Shown here piece after piece: positions 1 through 8,514 of a stretch of 64,000 nt of DNA. Origin of the DNA: Pedobacter sp. GTDB taxonomy: Bacteria > Bacteroidota > Bacteroidia > Sphingobacteriales > Sphingobacteriaceae. Every line of letters starts with the position of its first letter. Position 1 is the stretch's first letter. Under the pieces are notes generated by a model, which was not told the origin of the DNA, did not search any database, and was given only the letters and a program-made list of their open reading frames with translations. Location of the stretch: the NCBI GenBank assembly GCA_031119475.1, contig JAVHXV010000005.1, positions 62,001-126,000 of the forward strand. Direction: 5' to 3'. The position numbers and the translations under genes are program-made.

Positions 1-245
1 CAGATGTGGTTTCGCTACTTGAAAAAACAGAAGGCATTATTGTGGTCGATGACATAGCCAATCTCAAATATCCGATGCCAAAAGATGCACACGAACAAGA
101 TGAAGTTTTTGTTGGCCGCATCAGGCGTGACGAATCGATGCCAAATACACTCAACATGTGGATCGTTGCCGATAACCTCCGCAAGGGAGCCGCAACCAAT
201 GCCGTGCAGATTGCCGAATATCTGGTTAAGAATGAACTGGCTTAA
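1..245 (+). CDS. asd: Aspartate-semialdehyde dehydrogenase, C-terminal part (cut by window start)
   Basis: The reading frame is open from the first base and ends at 245, so the 5' end lies outside the window. The roughly 80 visible residues match the C-terminal end of bacterial ASADH: the GRIRRD segment (substrate-binding arginine region) and the closing DNLRKGAATNAVQIAE motif. The enzyme reduces aspartyl phosphate to aspartate semialdehyde in the lysine/threonine/methionine and diaminopimelate pathways. The apparent internal GTG at 6 is not the true start. The gene is followed by a heptamer repeat array that begins four bases after the stop codon. Confidence 0.9.
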   Translation, partial: DVVSLLEKTEGIIVVDDIANLKYPMPKDAHEQDEVFVGRIRRDESMPNTLNMWIVADNLRKGAATNAVQIAEYLVKNELA

Positions 246-248
246 GGG

Positions 249-318
249 GTAGCAGGATACAAGTAGCAGGTAGCAGGATACAAGTATCAGGTAGCAGGTG
301 GCAGGTGGCAGGTAGCAT
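249..318. repeat. Heptamer tandem array, left member of a pair
   Basis: Ten consecutive 7-bp units: GTAGCAG, GATACAA, GTAGCAG, GTAGCAG, GATACAA, GTATCAG, GTAGCAG, GTGGCAG, GTGGCAG, GTAGCAT. It starts four bases after the asd stop codon. The units GTATCAG and GATACAA are near the reverse complement or relatives of the TTGATAC units of the second array at 379-427, so a transcript could fold into a long imperfect hairpin. No coding potential is seen. Confidence 0.85.
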
Positions 319-378
319 GCCAAATGTCGTGTCATTGACATGGTAATCTGATTGATATTATGATATCTGCTTCCTGAC

Positions 379-427
379 TTGATACCCGATACTTGATTCT
401 TGATACTTGATACTCGATACCCAATAC
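379..427. repeat. Heptamer tandem array, right member of a pair
   Basis: Seven consecutive 7-bp units: TTGATAC, CCGATAC, TTGATTC, TTGATAC, TTGATAC, TCGATAC, CCAATAC. The array ends eight bases before the dacB start codon at 436. Its consensus TTGATAC is the reverse complement of GTATCAA, close to units in the array at 249-318. Confidence 0.85.
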
Positions 428-435
428 CTGTCATT

Positions 436-1842
436 ATGAAAATATTCAAACTTACCTTATCCATCTTACTGATTTCTGCCAGCGCTTTTGCCCAATATCC
501 CATTGCCAAACTAGAGCAGGCCTATCAGAACTTGGTAAATGACGATCAGGCAAAATATGCGATGACCTCACTCTGTGTGATGGATGCGCAGACCGGGAAA
601 ATCATCTTCGCCAAAAACGAAAACATCGGACTGGCCACAGCATCAACCTTAAAAACGATTACATCGGCCACAGCCTTTAGCGTATTGGGCAAAGATTTCA
701 GGTACCAGACTATTTTGGCCTATAGCGGAAAGATCGTAAATGGAACATTGCAGGGAGACCTGATCATTGTGGGCAATGGAGATCCGACCCTCGCCTCCTG
801 GAGGTACGAACAGACCAAGGAAAAAGTTGTGCTCAACCAATGGGTAACCGCGATCAAAGCTGCCGGGATCAAAAAAATCGATGGTGCCGTAATTGGCGAT
901 GATAGTTTATGGGGCACACAGACCATGCCCGAAGGCTGGATATGGCAAGACATGGGCAACTATTATGGCGCAGGAAATTCGGCACTCTCGTGGAGAGAAA
1001 ACCAGTTTGATGTGCACCTGAAACCGGGAGCTAGTGTAGGCAGTGCGGCAAGTGCAGTTGCCGTTGTTCCAGAAATGCCCTATCTCCAATTGGTCAACGA
1101 CCTTAAGACAGGCGCATCTGGCACTGGCGATAATGCCTATGGCTACCTGCCCCCATTTGCAACGGTAGGTTATCTGCGTGGCACTTGGGGAATGGGAATC
1201 AATAAGGCCGGTATTTCTTTGGCTGTTCCCGATCCCGCCTATGACGCCGCTTTTAGGCTCCAGGATACCCTTCGGAGAATAAATATTACTGCTGCCAAAG
1301 AAGCTACCACAGCGCGCCGCCTAGGCCTTGCCGGGAAAAATGTGCCTTCACCAGTTCAGACTTTGGCCACTACGAGCTCTCCTACCCTGAGCGAAATCGT
1401 GTATTGGTTCAATAAAAAGAGCATCAACCTCTATGGTGAGCAATTGCTGAGGACCATTGCCTGGAAACTGAACAAAACCCCAACGACCAGGAATGGCGCA
1501 GCTAGCGTGATCAATTTCTGGGGTGCGAAAGGCATAGACAAGAACGCGCTCAATATTCTCGACGGGAGCGGGCTTTCGCCCGGCACCAGGGTTACCACGT
1601 GGGCCATGGCCAATATCCTTTTCCAGGCACAAAAGGAAGATTGGTTTGCAGACTACTACAATTCCTTCCCAGAAAACAATGGGATGAAGCTAAAGAGCGG
1701 CAGCATCAATGATGTTTCGGCCTATGCCGGTTATTATACCGCAGCCAATGGCAATAAGTACATTGCGGTCATCAACATCAACAACTACAATGGCGGCGGC
1801 ATCAGTAAAAAATTGTTCAGGGTGCTAGATGCATTAAAATAG
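436..1842 (+). CDS. dacB: D-alanyl-D-alanine carboxypeptidase/endopeptidase (PBP4 type)
   Basis: A 468-residue periplasmic penicillin-binding protein that trims D-Ala or cuts D-Ala-mDAP cross-links in peptidoglycan (S13 family). A signal peptide with an SASAFAQ cleavage region occupies residues 1-20. The serine-peptidase motifs are visible: S70-T-L-K73 (SxxK), SIN (SxN) around residue 320, and KSG near the C-terminus. The ATG at 436 is preferred over an in-frame ATG at 400 because it begins the signal peptide and the extra residues would be encoded by the repeat array. Length fits the family. It probably has its own promoter or is read from asd through the repeat spacer. Confidence 0.92.
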   Translation: MKIFKLTLSILLISASAFAQYPIAKLEQAYQNLVNDDQAKYAMTSLCVMDAQTGKIIFAKNENIGLATASTLKTITSATAFSVLGKDFRYQTILAYSGKIVNGTLQGDLIIVGNGDPTLASWRYEQTKEKVVLNQWVTAIKAAGIKKIDGAVIGDDSLWGTQTMPEGWIWQDMGNYYGAGNSALSWRENQFDVHLKPGASVGSAASAVAVVPEMPYLQLVNDLKTGASGTGDNAYGYLPPFATVGYLRGTWGMGINKAGISLAVPDPAYDAAFRLQDTLRRINITAAKEATTARRLGLAGKNVPSPVQTLATTSSPTLSEIVYWFNKKSINLYGEQLLRTIAWKLNKTPTTRNGAASVINFWGAKGIDKNALNILDGSGLSPGTRVTTWAMANILFQAQKEDWFADYYNSFPENNGMKLKSGSINDVSAYAGYYTAANGNKYIAVININNYNGGGISKKLFRVLDALK

Positions 1843-1847
1843 TTGAC

Positions 1848-1876
1848 TAATTTGCAAATAGCACATTAGCAAATTA
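1848..1876. repeat. Inverted repeat in the dacB-GNAT spacer
   Basis: Perfect 8-bp arms TAATTTGC (1848-1855) and GCAAATTA (1869-1876) with a 13-nt loop. It lies in the 37-bp spacer and ends just before the ATG at 1880. A related phrase (ATTAGC...TTTGCTAA) occurs before gcvP around 26975. It may be a weak attenuator or spacer repeat. Confidence 0.5.
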
Positions 1877-1879
1877 AAT

Positions 1880-2383
1880 ATGGATTTCGAACTCCGCGCC
1901 TTTCAGCCCAACGATCTGACCAATTTGGTCAGGCATGCCAACAATTACAACATTGCCAAAAACCTGAGCAACAAGTTCCCATTTCCCTATACGGAGAACG
2001 ACGGGATCACCTTTCTCAACCTGGCACAGTCGGCCACGCCACAAGAAATTTTTGCCATTACCGTTAATGGTGAAGCGATCGGTTCCATTGGCATGCATCC
2101 CCAGTCCGATTTCTATTGCAAAAATGCCGAAATGGGCTATTGGATTGCAGAACCCTACTGGGGACAGGGCATTGTGCCCCAAGCCATTAAGCTGATGGTG
2201 GCCTATGGGTTCAGGACATTTGACATTACCAGGATCTATGCCCGTACTTTTGATACCAACATCAAATCGCAGCGCGTACTAGAAAAGGCAGGATTTACGT
2301 TAGAAGCGGAACTTAAAGGAACACTCTATAAATTTGGTACAGTTTACGATGAATTGATTTATGGGATCAGGAAAGAATTGTAA
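1880..2383 (+). CDS. GNAT family N-acetyltransferase (RimJ/RimL-like)
   Basis: A 167-residue cytosolic acetyltransferase using acetyl-CoA. Typical Acetyltransf_3 features are present: the N-terminal phrase on neighbouring positions (LRAFQPNDL), central MGYWIAEPYWGQGI with the acetyl-CoA binding loop, and the closing TNIKSQRVLEKAGF. Members acetylate protein N-termini, amino acids or antibiotics; the substrate cannot be read from this sequence. It lies 37 bp after dacB, and no link to peptidoglycan is evident. Confidence 0.85.
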   Translation: MDFELRAFQPNDLTNLVRHANNYNIAKNLSNKFPFPYTENDGITFLNLAQSATPQEIFAITVNGEAIGSIGMHPQSDFYCKNAEMGYWIAEPYWGQGIVPQAIKLMVAYGFRTFDITRIYARTFDTNIKSQRVLEKAGFTLEAELKGTLYKFGTVYDELIYGIRKEL

Positions 2384-2416
2384 ATGATAAAATAATATGG
2401 TTAAAATTATCATAGA

Positions 2417-2517
2417 AAAGTCATACAGTTTGTCAAAGTCATATATGCTGTTAAGCAAATTAATCTAAATTTTAGGCATTCCCATGCAGTTTTAACGGGT
2501 GGACTTTGTCAAAGTCA
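2417..2517. promoter_or_regulatory. AAAGTCA repeats and 15-bp palindrome upstream of membrane gene
   Basis: AAAGTCA occurs at 2417-2423, 2435-2441 and 2511-2517. The 13-mer TTTGTCAAAGTCA is repeated exactly at 2429-2441 and 2505-2517. The second copy is part of a perfect palindrome GACTTTG-T-CAAAGTC at 2502-2516. A promoter-like TATCTTG lies at 2538-2544, which puts the palindrome at the -33 position, where no TTTG is seen. This is the layout expected of a transcription-factor site; the factor is unknown. Confidence 0.55.
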
Positions 2518-2552
2518 AAACTGTTATGCAAAATTCCTATCTTGTATAGCAA

Positions 2553-3011
2553 ATGATGAGTTCAAAATCTAAATTCATTCTCAAGGCAGCTTTTATCGTA
2601 GGCACACTGGACATCCTTGCTGCCTTCCTAAACTTTTATGCCAAAACCGGTAAAAATGTGGGCATCGTGCTCAAGTACATTGCCAGTTCAATTTTTGGCA
2701 AACAGGCAATGGCAGGAGGAGAAGATATGGTACTGACTGGATTGTTGTTGCATTACCTTATCGCTTTGATCTTTACCCTATTTTTTGCGCTGATCTATAA
2801 AAACATGTGGCGCTGGTTCCAGCATACGGTTTTGATCGCCATTATTTATGGCGTATTCGTCTGGCTGGTAATGAACCTGCTTGTTGTTCCACAAACACTG
2901 GCCTTGCCCATCCCATTTTCATGGTCGGCCGGACTGATCAATTGCCTGATCCTGATTGTCTGTATCGGCCTGCCTTTGGCTTATTTATTCCGTAAAAACA
3001 GCGATTTTTAA
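2553..3011 (+). CDS. Four-helix membrane protein of unknown function
   Basis: A 152-residue protein with about four hydrophobic segments (residues ~10-30, 65-85, 92-112, 122-146) and short polar loops, so it is an inner-membrane protein. It vaguely resembles the YagU/DUF1440 type seen in Bacteroidota, but I cannot name the family firmly. Two adjacent ATGs (2553, 2556) are possible starts; a TATCTTG -7 element at 2538 leaves a very short leader. It sits behind a palindromic regulatory site and is probably a single-gene unit under specific control. Confidence 0.7.
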   Translation: MMSSKSKFILKAAFIVGTLDILAAFLNFYAKTGKNVGIVLKYIASSIFGKQAMAGGEDMVLTGLLLHYLIALIFTLFFALIYKNMWRWFQHTVLIAIIYGVFVWLVMNLLVVPQTLALPIPFSWSAGLINCLILIVCIGLPLAYLFRKNSDF

Positions 3012-3054
3012 CTGAAAATTAATAAATTGCGGCTTAATTACTTCGTATCCATCC

Positions 3055-5013
3055 ATGAAATTTAGACTATTCCTATCTTTTCTCTTGTTGAGCACGAGTG
3101 CCTTTGCCCAGTTGGCCGAAGGTGTTTCCGAAAATCTGGCTACAGACGAAAGTCCGGTCGCCAATAGTGAAATTGCCATCATTCCAGAGCCGGTCTCGAT
3201 CAGTAAACAGGCGGGACACTTTATCCTTCCATCCAACATTACCATCCAGGTGGGCAAATCTCCAGAACTTAAGCAAACGGTTGCCTTTTTGCAGGAACGT
3301 TTGGGCACGGCCACAGGATATTATGTGACCACAACAAACACGCCAACGGCAACAGCCACCATCAGATTGATCCTAAACGATAAAACAGATGCCTATATTG
3401 GCCAAGAAGGTTATCACGTTTCCGTCACGACCAAACAGGTTACAGTTAGGGCCAACCAGCCTGCCGGTCTTTTTTATGGCGTACAGACCCTCCTTCAGCT
3501 TTTGCCAAAGGAAATTGAAAGCAAGGAAGCGGTCAAGGGCATCAAATGGAGTGCGCCCTGTGTGGAGATTACCGATTTCCCCCGATTGGCGTGGCGCGGA
3601 CTGATGTTCGATGTGGCCCGTCATTTTTTTACCAAACAGGAAGTAAAACAATATATCGATGCAATGGTGAGGTACAAATATAACATCCTGCACCTGCATC
3701 TGGCCGACGATGAAGGTTGGCGGATCGAAATCAAGGGACTGCCAAAACTGACCGAAGTTGGCGCCTGGAATGTTAAAAAAGTTGGCCCTTTTGGCGATTT
3801 TATTCCCCCTAAACCAGACGAGCCCAGAAATTATGGTGGTTTTTATACACAGGAAGATATTAAAGAACTGATTGCGTATGCAAAGGCCCGTTTTGTAGAC
3901 ATCATGCCAGAAATTGATGTACCGGGGCACAGCTTGGCCGTAATTGCATCCTATCCAGAGCTGTCCTGCACACCGGAAGCAGTAAACTATAAGGTAAGAA
4001 GTGGCGAAAAGATCATGGACTGGAGCCGTGGCGCACCACCGATTGCTTTGGTAGACAATACGCTTTGTCCTGCCAACGAAAAAGTATATGTGTTTTTAGA
4101 TACTGTATTTTCTCAGATCGCAAAATTATTTCCTTTTGATTACATCCACGTAGGGGGCGATGAAGTTTCGCATACCTTTTGGGAGAAGAACGACCAGATC
4201 AAGGAGCTGATGAAGCGGGAAGGACTTAAGACCATTCCAGAAGTACAGAGCTATTTTGAGCGCAGGATAGAAAAGATCATTAATGCCAAGGGCAAGAAGT
4301 TTATGGCCTGGGATGAGGTATTGGAAGGTGGGGTGAGCCAGACCGCAGCCGTAATGAGCTGGCGGAGCATGAAATATGGTACCGAGGCGGCAAAGGCCGG
4401 ACATGAAGTGGTCATGTCGCCAAAAGACTATGCCTATATCGATTACATGCAGGCCGATGCGGTGATGGAGCCAAAGATCTATGCTTCACTTCGTTTGGGC
4501 AAGACCTACGAATTTGATCCCGTGCCCGAAGGCGTAAATCCGATATACATCAAAGGTGCACAGGCCAATTTGTGGACCGAGCAGATCTACAACATGCGCC
4601 ATGCTGAATACATGACCTGGCCGCGTGGATTTGCCATTGCCGAATCTGTTTGGAGCCCCAAGGAAAAGAAAAACTGGAGCAATTTTCTTTCCCGCACCGA
4701 ACAGCATTTTAAGCGGTTGGATATTGCCGAGACCAAATATGCACCAAGTGTATACGACCCGATATTTAGCGTAAAAAGATCAGCAGACCGCAACCTGTTG
4801 ATTACCTTGGCCACCGAAGTCGAAGGACTGGACATCTATTATAGCTTCGACAATTCGTTTCCAGACCGTTTTTATCCCAAATATACCGCTCCATTGGCAC
4901 CACCAGTTGATGCGAAAATGCTAAAAGTAATTACCTACCGCGGCAAAGAGCCGATTGGAAGGATGACCAACATGCCGATCGAAGAGCTCGAAAAACGCGC
5001 CGGGAAGCGTTAA
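3055..5013 (+). CDS. Beta-N-acetylhexosaminidase, GH20
   Basis: A 652-residue exported glycosidase that removes terminal GlcNAc/GalNAc. Layout: signal peptide (1-19), a GH20b-type N-terminal domain (~35-170) with the PEP motif and GVQTLLQLL, the catalytic barrel (~175-530) with FMFDVARHFF-like entry and the HVGGDE motif holding the D369-E370 catalytic pair, and a C-terminal beta domain of the chitobiase type (IYYSFDNSFPD). It precedes a DUF6807 gene and a GT39-type gene on the same strand. No SusC/D pair is nearby, so this is not a standard polysaccharide utilization locus. It could act on chitin oligosaccharides, host glycans or peptidoglycan fragments. Confidence 0.93.
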   Translation: MKFRLFLSFLLLSTSAFAQLAEGVSENLATDESPVANSEIAIIPEPVSISKQAGHFILPSNITIQVGKSPELKQTVAFLQERLGTATGYYVTTTNTPTATATIRLILNDKTDAYIGQEGYHVSVTTKQVTVRANQPAGLFYGVQTLLQLLPKEIESKEAVKGIKWSAPCVEITDFPRLAWRGLMFDVARHFFTKQEVKQYIDAMVRYKYNILHLHLADDEGWRIEIKGLPKLTEVGAWNVKKVGPFGDFIPPKPDEPRNYGGFYTQEDIKELIAYAKARFVDIMPEIDVPGHSLAVIASYPELSCTPEAVNYKVRSGEKIMDWSRGAPPIALVDNTLCPANEKVYVFLDTVFSQIAKLFPFDYIHVGGDEVSHTFWEKNDQIKELMKREGLKTIPEVQSYFERRIEKIINAKGKKFMAWDEVLEGGVSQTAAVMSWRSMKYGTEAAKAGHEVVMSPKDYAYIDYMQADAVMEPKIYASLRLGKTYEFDPVPEGVNPIYIKGAQANLWTEQIYNMRHAEYMTWPRGFAIAESVWSPKEKKNWSNFLSRTEQHFKRLDIAETKYAPSVYDPIFSVKRSADRNLLITLATEVEGLDIYYSFDNSFPDRFYPKYTAPLAPPVDAKMLKVITYRGKEPIGRMTNMPIEELEKRAGKR

Positions 5014-5026
5014 TTCAGTTTTTCCT

Positions 5027-5079
5027 ACAACCTCGCAGGTTCTTGAGAACCTGCGAGGTTGTACAGAACCTGCGAGGTT
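5027..5079. repeat. REP-like palindromic element, possible terminator
   Basis: Perfect 17-bp inverted arms: 5027-5043 and 5046-5062, with a 2-nt centre. A third copy of the core AGAACCTGCGAGGTT follows at 5065-5079, and a T-rich run (5084-5090) comes next. It lies 13 bp after the GH20 stop codon. The structure is strong enough to act as a transcription terminator, and the extra copy suggests a dispersed repeat family. Confidence 0.75.
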
Positions 5080-5116
5080 CACCTTTTTTTGTATATTTAA
5101 TAAACAGAAATATACG

Positions 5117-6154
5117 ATGCGCCAAAAGCTTAACTCCCTTTTTGCCTGCCTTGGGCTTTTTTGTACAGCTGATGTAGCTGCGCAAAAACAGGCCATCACC
5201 TTTAATAGGCATCCCGCCGAAAAAAAGATCGACATCTTGGTGGGCAATAAAATGTTCACTTCTTTCCTATACACAGAAAAGCTGGAAAAGCCTGTGCTCT
5301 TTCCCGTATTGGCCAATCATCAGGTAGATGTGACCCGTGGTTTCCCGCTGCAGCCAAAAAACGGCGATCCCACCGACCATCCCCATCATATCGGCATCTG
5401 GTTCAACTTTGAAAATTTGAACGGCCTCGATTTTTGGAACAACTCCTATGCCATCCCTGCCGAAAAAAAATCAGCCTATGGCTGGATCAAAACTGACCCG
5501 AAAATAGAAACGGATGCGAAAACTGGGGTATTGGCCTATCGTGCACGCTGGACCAACCAAAAAGACGAAACCTTACTCATAGAAAGCACAAAACTCACCT
5601 TTAATGCTGCGGGCGACTATCGGATTATCGACCGTGAAACGACTTTGACTGCCAGCACCGCTGTAACCTTTACCGATGCCAAGGATGGGATGTTGGCCAT
5701 CAGGCTCGCACATGAGCTGCAGATTCCAACAGATAAGGACCAAAAATTTACAGACGACAAAGGAAACGTAACCTTGATAAAAGGAGGTACAGATCTTGTG
5801 GCCAATGGCAATTACCTGACCAGTATAGGCAAAACCGGCGATGCCGCATGGAGTACGCGGGCCTCATGGTGTATGGCCTTTGGTAAGATGGGCAACGATT
5901 CTGTGAGTGTCATCATCATCGATCACCCTAAAAACATCAATTACCCAACCTATTGGCATGCACGCGGCTATGGGCTGTTTGCAGCCAATCCGCTCGGCGA
6001 AAAAATATTTACCAATGGGGCCAGTGCCAAAAATCTCCAGCTGAAAAAAGGAGAAAGCGCAACTTTCAGGTTTAGGATAGTCGTCAATGCTGGGCCAGGT
6101 TTGCCATCACCACAGCAGATCGAACAGTGGGCCGCTGCATTTGCTAAGAAATAG
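5117..6154 (+). CDS. DUF6807 (PmoA-like) family exported protein
   Basis: A 345-residue protein with an N-terminal signal peptide ending near VAAQ. The family signature DHPHHIGIWFNFEN and the later LGEKIFTNG/ANPLG segment match proteins that databases label PmoA or DUF6807. The methane-oxygenase name is historic and should not be taken as function. Members often sit beside carbohydrate-active enzymes, here GH20 upstream and a glycosyltransferase 2 bp downstream, so a role in sugar processing in the periplasm is plausible but unproven. Confidence 0.8.
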   Translation: MRQKLNSLFACLGLFCTADVAAQKQAITFNRHPAEKKIDILVGNKMFTSFLYTEKLEKPVLFPVLANHQVDVTRGFPLQPKNGDPTDHPHHIGIWFNFENLNGLDFWNNSYAIPAEKKSAYGWIKTDPKIETDAKTGVLAYRARWTNQKDETLLIESTKLTFNAAGDYRIIDRETTLTASTAVTFTDAKDGMLAIRLAHELQIPTDKDQKFTDDKGNVTLIKGGTDLVANGNYLTSIGKTGDAAWSTRASWCMAFGKMGNDSVSVIIIDHPKNINYPTYWHARGYGLFAANPLGEKIFTNGASAKNLQLKKGESATFRFRIVVNAGPGLPSPQQIEQWAAAFAKK

Positions 6155-6156
6155 CC

Positions 6157-7662
6157 ATGCAGAAAAAGACACTCTTTCTGATATTGTTCATTGCCTTAAA
6201 AATGGTGCTCCAGTTTGTGGTGGTCAACCCCATTTATGAACTCCACCGCGACGAATACCTCCATCTTGATCAGGCACATCACCTGGCGTGGGGCTTCCAC
6301 TCTGTGCCACCGCTCACGTCATTCTTTTCCTATATCATCTTTCAGTTGGGCAACAGCTATTTTTGGATCAAGTTTTTTCCGGCACTTTTTGGGGCATTGA
6401 CCATCATGATGGTCTGGAAAACCGTCAACTTACTTAAAGGAAACCTTTTTGCCTGCAGTTTGGCGGCCATCGCACTTATTTTTTCTCCTTTTCTGAGGAT
6501 CAACCTGCTCTATCAGCCCAATTCGTTCGATGTGCTCAGCTGGACATTGGTCTATTATTTCTTGGTCCGCTTTGTAAAGGAAAACAATTACAAATGGCTA
6601 TATCTTGCCGCCGTTGGCTTTGCACTCGGTTTTTTGAACAAGTACAACATTATTTTCTGTGCGGTAGGACTTTTGCCCGCACTATTGTTATCGCCGTTAC
6701 GAAGACATTTGGCCAAGCCCCAATTTTACCTTGCCCTGCTTTTAGCGCTGTTGCTGATCAGTCCGAACCTGATCTGGCAGTTCCAGCACAACTTTCCAGT
6801 TTTTAGGCACCTGAAAGAACTGAATGAAACGCAGCTGGTACATGTAAGTCGATTAGATTTTTTGGCCGAACAGTTTAAGTTCTTTTTGGGTTCATTGATC
6901 ATTTTGGTTGCTGCTTTTATCGGATTTTTCAATTATAGGCCATTTCGGCCCTATCGGATTTTGGCATTGGCTTACCTGTTCACCTTGCTGGTATTTGTTG
7001 CGCTAAGGGCAAAAGGTTATTATGCATTGGGACTTTACCCTATTTTGATTGCCTTTGGCAGCTGCTATCTGGGTATATTGACCGAAAAAAAACGCGCTTT
7101 GCGTTATGTGCTCATGGCAATCGTGCTCCTACTTTTTGTCCCTGTGGCATGGATTGCGCTACCGTTAAAAACACCCGGCCAATATGTACGTGATGCCGCG
7201 GCACATCGACCTTTTAGCGAGCACAGGTGGGAAGATGGCAAGTACTATCCCATTTCGCAAGATTTTGCCGATATGTTGGGATGGGAAGAACTGGCATATA
7301 AAGTTGATGCAGCCTACCGTTTGCAAAAAGACCGGTCCAACTTGCTGGTCTTATGCGATAATTATGGCCAAGCTGGCGCGATCAATTATTTTACCAAGAA
7401 TGAAGGCCTGATTGCAAACTCATTCAATGCTGATTATGCGAATTGGATAGACCTGAGCAAGCCCATCCACACAGTGATCTGGGTAATGGAGGCAGGTTCA
7501 GATTCCGAGAAGGTAAATGCCCTGTTTGCGGACGTTACGGTTTTGGGAGAGGTCGACTATCCCTATGCACGGGAAAAGGGCACAAAAATCATGTTGCTGA
7601 AAGCTCCCAGAACGGACATCAATGCCCTATTGAAGCGTGAACAAGCAAAGATGGCCGATTAA
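6157..7662 (+). CDS. GT39/PMT-type membrane glycosyltransferase
   Basis: A 501-residue polytopic membrane protein with about 10-12 hydrophobic segments up to residue ~345 and a soluble C-terminal part (~350-501). The first loop carries YELHRDEYLHLDQAHHLAWG, the acidic motif of ArnT/PMT-like transferases that use polyprenyl-linked sugars. It starts 2 bp after the DUF6807 gene and is clearly co-transcribed with it. The acceptor (lipid, protein or glycan) cannot be told. Confidence 0.85.
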   Translation: MQKKTLFLILFIALKMVLQFVVVNPIYELHRDEYLHLDQAHHLAWGFHSVPPLTSFFSYIIFQLGNSYFWIKFFPALFGALTIMMVWKTVNLLKGNLFACSLAAIALIFSPFLRINLLYQPNSFDVLSWTLVYYFLVRFVKENNYKWLYLAAVGFALGFLNKYNIIFCAVGLLPALLLSPLRRHLAKPQFYLALLLALLLISPNLIWQFQHNFPVFRHLKELNETQLVHVSRLDFLAEQFKFFLGSLIILVAAFIGFFNYRPFRPYRILALAYLFTLLVFVALRAKGYYALGLYPILIAFGSCYLGILTEKKRALRYVLMAIVLLLFVPVAWIALPLKTPGQYVRDAAAHRPFSEHRWEDGKYYPISQDFADMLGWEELAYKVDAAYRLQKDRSNLLVLCDNYGQAGAINYFTKNEGLIANSFNADYANWIDLSKPIHTVIWVMEAGSDSEKVNALFADVTVLGEVDYPYAREKGTKIMLLKAPRTDINALLKREQAKMAD

Positions 7663-7697
7663 AAGACTGGCAAATAACAAGTTGACATCGATTTTCC

Positions 7698-7727
7698 TTG
7701 TAAATTCCATTTATTTTTCGTATCTTG
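7698..7727 (+). promoter_or_regulatory. Predicted promoter of the DoxX gene
   Basis: TTG (7698-7700), 20-bp spacer, TATCTTG (7721-7727), a good match to the Bacteroidota TTTG-N19/20-TAnnTTTG promoter. The start codon follows at 7755. Confidence 0.5.
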
Positions 7728-7754
7728 ATTGTAGCTTAAAAATGGAGGTCGATC

Positions 7755-8198
7755 ATGAACGTTATCCAAAAAGTTGAGCACTGGGGCGATGCCCATCCGG
7801 TTAAGTGGTTAGGCATCGTTCGGATCGTATTGGGCTTGATTATATTCAGTAAGGGCATTTCGCTGATCAGCGATACCACCCACCAACAAGAAATCTTGTT
7901 TAAAAACAGTGTTTTTGGTTTCTCAGAAATGATGAGCAGCCTAGCCATCCATATAGTCGCTTTTGCGCATCTGGTAGGCGGCGTCCTGATTACCATTGGC
8001 TTGGTAACGCGTTTTGCTGCAGTGATCCAGATTCCCATCTTAATCTGCGCCATTTTTTTCATCAACATGACCAACGGCTTTGCTACCCTAAACTCAGAGC
8101 TTTGGCTTTCGATCATGGTACTGGTGCTCCTGATCTTATTTTGGATCACAGGTTCGGGATCTTTTTCGGTAGACCAACGGATCAAGAACGCAAAATAG
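7755..8198 (+). CDS. DoxX-like integral membrane protein
   Basis: A 147-residue protein with four hydrophobic helices (residues ~18-37, 58-80, 85-110, 115-136) and the DoxX-type phrases RIVLGLIIFSKGI and HLVGGVLITIGLVTR. The precise function of DoxX proteins varies (quinone-linked, redox or transport roles). GGAGG lies 9 bp before the ATG, unusual in this window where Shine-Dalgarno sequences are otherwise rare. It converges with the XRE gene, leaving a single base between the two stop codons. Confidence 0.8.
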   Translation: MNVIQKVEHWGDAHPVKWLGIVRIVLGLIIFSKGISLISDTTHQQEILFKNSVFGFSEMMSSLAIHIVAFAHLVGGVLITIGLVTRFAAVIQIPILICAIFFINMTNGFATLNSELWLSIMVLVLLILFWITGSGSFSVDQRIKNAK

Positions 8199-8199
8199 C

Positions 8200-8424
8200 C
8201 TATATCTTTTTAAAAAGTATGCTTTCATCAAAATCGATGATGGCACTCATTGGTATGTCTAAAATTTTTGCGATGTGCGAAAGCCGCCCTACTGTAAAAT
8301 CTATTTCTCCCCGCTCAATCTTACCATAGGTGGTTATTGAAATTTCTAACTGGCCTGCTACGTAATGCCTTGAATAATTCTTGAGCTCCCTAATCTTTTT
8401 TATTTTTTGGCCGATATTTTCCAT
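8200..8424 (-). CDS. Small XRE-family HTH regulator
   Basis: A 74-residue protein that is essentially one helix-turn-helix domain: IGQKIKKIRELK, then VAGQLEISITTYGKIERGE (recognition helix region) and the closing LSHIAKILDIP. It lacks any ligand or oligomerisation domain, so it resembles the compact regulators found next to peptide or toxin loci. It is divergent from the GG-peptide operon with a 224-bp spacer full of repeats, and is the best candidate to regulate that operon. Confidence 0.88.
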   Translation of the reverse strand: MENIGQKIKKIRELKNYSRHYVAGQLEISITTYGKIERGEIDFTVGRLSHIAKILDIPMSAIIDFDESILFKKI

Positions 8425-8514
8425 AAATCCATGTACACTTTTCTATCACTTAAATGGGATGATTTGCTCAACCAATACTAGTACTTTTTTCATCAAATCG
8501 CAAGGCAATTCGGT

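Noticed and set aside
249..427. CRISPR array
   Set aside because: The repeats are 7 bp, degenerate and without spacers, and no cas gene is present.
15..509. Minus-strand open frame of 164 codons across the asd end and dacB start
   Set aside because: It is antisense to two clear genes and its middle (repeated CYLLLVSCYL phrases) is simply the translated heptamer arrays.
3373..3930. Minus-strand open frame of 185 codons inside the GH20 gene
   Set aside because: It is a shadow of a well-supported gene on the other strand, with no domain or plausible start signal.
5117..6154. Methane monooxygenase subunit
   Set aside because: The PmoA label of this family is a historical misnomer; the sequence is a soluble exported beta-rich protein with the DUF6807 signature.
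7755..8198. DoxX gene as immunity protein of the peptide locus
   Set aside because: It lies outside the operon, converges with the regulator and belongs to a general membrane family; the link cannot be supported.
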